Shown here: one piece after another, positions 15,011-17,138 of the stretch
Layout of the letters: every line of letters starts with the position of its first letter
How positions within the stretch are numbered: the first letter of the stretch is position 1
Assembly: GCA_900769815.1 (NCBI GenBank)
Contig: CAAGID010000012.1
Span: 1 to 17,138 of the forward strand
DNA: 17,138 nucleotides
Direction of reading: 5' to 3'
Origin: Clostridia bacterium
Lineage (GTDB): Bacteria; Bacillota; Clostridia; Christensenellales; QALW01
Program-made: the position numbers and the translations under genes
Notes under the pieces: model-generated
Databases searched by the model: none
What the model was told of the DNA's origin: nothing
What the model saw: the letters and a program-made list of their open reading frames with translations, nothing else

Positions 15011-16040
15011 ATATGCAGCCGCCATCCGTATGCTAAATGAGGGCAAGAAGCCTGATATTGACTTAAGCAAGCTTTTATACAAGCACAATTGCCCTTATCT
15101 GTTAAAAAAATTATCCGTTCAAAACTCAGGCACAGAAAATTTTTTAAATAAAATAGCCGTTACAGAACGATATAAGCAATGTGCGGAATTATTTAATAAA
15201 TTTAAAGTATTAAATATTCCCTATGCCGTTATCAAGGGTGCAGTATTATCGAATATAGCCTATAAAAACCCCTTTACCCGCCATTCAGGGGATATTGACA
15301 TAATAATTTCAAGACAATACGTTGATACGGTAAAAAAAATATTGCTTGACGATAACTTTGTTCAAGGCAGGGTTACCGTAAAAGGTATTGAGCCCTTTAC
15401 CCGTAAGGAATTACTGTTTCAGGCATCTATGACCCACCAGACTGCCCCTTTCATAAAGGAAACACTCAATAAATTATGTCCGCACGTTAATGTTGATGTA
15501 AATTTAGATATAATGTGGGGCGAAAGCGAAAGAAAAGCCGATATGGAATACGTTTTAAGAAACACCGTTGATACCGAGCTTTTCGGCATCGAGTTCAAAA
15601 AGTTGTGTACTGAAATGGAATTTATTTCTCTGTGCCTGCACCACTATAAGGATATGAACTCTATATATTTACTGTATGAGCGTGGTTTAAAGCTGGGACA
15701 TTACTGTGATATATACTATTATGTTAAAAATGCCCCAATCAGTTTAAGTAAGCTGAAGGCTTTTTGTGATACATTAGGCGTAAGCCAATACGTTTACTAC
15801 TGCCTATATTACACGAATCTCATATTTGAGGATTCACAATTAGATGATTATATAAAAGCCGTATATTCCGAAAGTTGCAACGAAATTCTGCAAACCTTCG
15901 GGCTTACCGACAAAGAAAAACAGCCTTGGAAAATCGACTTTTTTACAAGACTGTTTGATACTAATCTTCACGAATATCTTAAAGATAATCTTGATAAGGT
16001 ATTGTTGGATAAAATAAAAACAAATAAAAGCCTAATGTAA
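15003..16040 (+). CDS. Nucleotidyltransferase-fold protein (NTP_transf_5-like)
   Basis: 345 residues. The segment VIKGAVLSNIAYKNP followed by RHSGDIDIII (D97, D99) matches the conserved core of the PF14907-type 'uncharacterised nucleotidyltransferase' family, in which KG and DxD motifs correspond to the nucleotidyltransferase active site. The rest is helical. Such proteins recur beside HPr-kinase-like and PqqD genes in RiPP and polysaccharide clusters, but I know of no established reaction. It could adenylylate the peptide or act as a transferase for the ACP-borne unit. The start overlaps the ACP-FkbH stop by 8 nt, with GGAG 10 nt upstream. It is the last gene of the operon. Only 6 nt separate its stop from that of the convergent regulator, with no room for a terminator between them. 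Confidence 0.8.
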   Translation: MNKYAAAIRMLNEGKKPDIDLSKLLYKHNCPYLLKKLSVQNSGTENFLNKIAVTERYKQCAELFNKFKVLNIPYAVIKGAVLSNIAYKNPFTRHSGDIDIIISRQYVDTVKKILLDDNFVQGRVTVKGIEPFTRKELLFQASMTHQTAPFIKETLNKLCPHVNVDVNLDIMWGESERKADMEYVLRNTVDTELFGIEFKKLCTEMEFISLCLHHYKDMNSIYLLYERGLKLGHYCDIYYYVKNAPISLSKLKAFCDTLGVSQYVYYCLYYTNLIFEDSQLDDYIKAVYSESCNEILQTFGLTDKEKQPWKIDFFTRLFDTNLHEYLKDNLDKVLLDKIKTNKSLM

Positions 16041-16046
16041 TATAAA

Positions 16047-16991
16047 TTACTCATCACAATATTTGCTAAGCTCTTCACACACTTTCATTATGCTGCTTTT
16101 ATTTAAACTATATATAATGGTTCTTCCTTTATTTCTCTTTTTTATAATGCCCGCATTGAGCATCAACGTAAGATGGTAATATACGTTTGTCGCTGTAAGA
16201 TTAAGTGTGTTTGTTATCTCAGATATAATCATTTCATTATTTTTATGCAAGCTATTTAAAATTCTTATTCTGTTCACTTCTGAAAAAATGCTTGCAAAAT
16301 CATTGAGAATATCCTCCCCTGACTTTTCAAAACTCTTTTCGTATTCTTCTCCCAGAATTAACACTATAGCATTTTTATTGTTTACAACACTAAAATATTC
16401 ATTGTTTATTATACAAGGCGCAAGAATAATTTTATCGGAACAATTTGTAATATCAAGTTTTTTAAGCAACGCATCCGTATTCAAATTTTGCTGAATCTTT
16501 AAAGCAGTTTCTGCATAATCATTATGAATAAGCGCAACCTGATGATGTAATTGCTTTAATACTTTTATAACTTCATTAAGTACGGTTTCAGGCTCAATAA
16601 AAAAACAATACAAAGAGTTTTTAATATCCAAGGGGTATGACGATTTAAATATCAACTTATTAATGGTACGCACAAATTGATAATCATCTACTCCGTATTC
16701 AACTTTTTCTTTTGCAAAATAAAAGCCAAGGACTTTATCTGCAATAAGCCGATTGTCTGATAAAGCTTCAGCTATTTTTTCTAACACTTTTTTATCAAGC
16801 AACTCGGCTATTTTTTCATCAGAAATCTGCTGTATTAATGTTTTTCCCCCAATACCCTTATAAAAAAATAATTTTATAACCTCAGGTACTTCATTTAATT
16901 CAACGAGGTCTGTTATTTCGCCTTCTTTCAAGTATTTTTCAACAATATAAAAAACATCATATAATACGCCTGCATCAGAAACTTTTATCAT
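16047..16991 (-). CDS. Winged-helix (ArsR-like) transcriptional regulator, paralogue of the 4798-5859 gene
   Basis: 314 residues. The C-terminal winged HTH (about 230-305) matches the protein encoded at 4798-5859 part by part: SEVNRIRILN against SEINRVYILN, LTATNVYYHLTLM against LTGTNSYYHITLM, RNKGRTIIYSLNK against RNQGRTILYSINK. The FFIEPE motif (130-135) and the ILGEEY/ILGLEY strand are also shared, so the whole protein is homologous, not just the HTH. The N-terminal helical domain is shorter and diverged. GGAAGG lies about 7 nt before the ATG. It is transcribed toward the plus operon from its own promoter. It is probably a cytoplasmic regulator with an unknown ligand. Confidence 0.75.
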   Translation of the reverse strand: MIKVSDAGVLYDVFYIVEKYLKEGEITDLVELNEVPEVIKLFFYKGIGGKTLIQQISDEKIAELLDKKVLEKIAEALSDNRLIADKVLGFYFAKEKVEYGVDDYQFVRTINKLIFKSSYPLDIKNSLYCFFIEPETVLNEVIKVLKQLHHQVALIHNDYAETALKIQQNLNTDALLKKLDITNCSDKIILAPCIINNEYFSVVNNKNAIVLILGEEYEKSFEKSGEDILNDFASIFSEVNRIRILNSLHKNNEMIISEITNTLNLTATNVYYHLTLMLNAGIIKKRNKGRTIIYSLNKSSIMKVCEELSKYCDE

Positions 16992-17094
16992 AATACCGCC
17001 TTCCTTTATTTAACAAAATGTATACTTTTTGATAGTGAGTGTTTATTGTAGAAAAAACATTAAATTTTCCTATCTTTTAGATTTATCCAAGAAA

Positions 17095-17123
17095 ATTATA
17101 TCAAAAATTCGGTTCAAAATCAA
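17095..17123 (-). promoter_or_regulatory. Promoter of the second winged-helix regulator
   Basis: Minus-strand TTGATT (17118-17123), a 17-nt spacer, TATAAT (17095-17100), giving a leader of about 95 nt. No copy of the TTAGTAAATACTAA palindrome adjoins it, so this regulator appears to lie outside the shared regulon. Confidence 0.6.
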
Positions 17124-17138
17124 GTACATATTGAAAAA

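Noticed and set aside
17037..17060. A 5-codon ORF in the leader of the second winged-helix gene as a regulatory leader peptide
   Set aside because: It is too short and too poorly supported to separate from chance, and no pairing structure with the downstream start was seen.

Overview
The window looks like chromosomal accessory DNA from an AT-rich gut Firmicute, most likely an Oscillospiraceae/Ruminococcus-type Clostridium. The reasons are the low GC, strong AGGAGG-type ribosome sites, sigma-70-like promoters with 17-nt spacers, a DNRLRE/YD-repeat RHS protein, a short HTH regulator of the WYL-associated type and a DUF6514-like protein. This assignment is inference from gene families; no marker gene is present.

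Layout. (1) 1-3603, minus: a 1201-codon open fragment of an RHS/YD-repeat protein. Its C-terminal end runs off the left edge. Its N-terminal region is missing, because at about 3600 it abuts the first ~57 codons of a DNA-binding HTH gene (3545-3769) that still has its promoter and ribosome site. (2) 3841-3885: a strong leftward terminator hairpin. (3) 3993-4473: a DUF6514-like gene (+) converging on and overlapping a small XRE regulator (-), which has a perfect TTGACA-17-TATAAT promoter. (4) 4691-7331, minus: a three-gene unit of an AAA+/DUF4143 ATPase, a winged-helix regulator and a 28-codon ORF ending CFYCDFR, closed by a terminator. (5) 7332-7710: a divergent control region. (6) 7711-16040, plus: a tightly overlapping seven-gene operon encoding an HPr-kinase/PEPCK-like kinase, a signal-peptidase-like/PqqD fusion, a radical SAM-SPASM enzyme, two ABC exporters, an ACP-FkbH (HAD-IIIC) protein and a nucleotidyltransferase-fold protein. 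(7) 16047-16991, minus: a second winged-helix regulator paralogous to that in (4), with its own promoter at the right edge.

How it may work together. The plus operon looks like a biosynthesis and export system for a ribosomally made, post-translationally modified peptide (RiPP). A PqqD-type domain would bind a leader peptide, the radical SAM-SPASM enzyme would modify the peptide, the kinase, ACP-FkbH and nucleotidyltransferase-fold proteins would add further groups, the protease-like domain could trim it, and the paired ABC half-transporters would export it. No precursor gene lies inside the operon. The best candidate in the window is the 28-codon ORF at 4691-4777.

The clearest unannotated signal is a 14-bp palindrome (TTAGTAAATACTAA or its centre-inverted form) at 4603-4616, 7561-7574 and 7626-7639. 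Each copy sits exactly 7 nt upstream of the -35 box of a 17-nt-spacer promoter: that of the XRE gene, a leftward promoter facing the ATPase unit, and the promoter of the RiPP-like operon. The identical geometry suggests one activator controls all three transcripts and ties the XRE gene, the leftward unit and the plus operon into one regulon.
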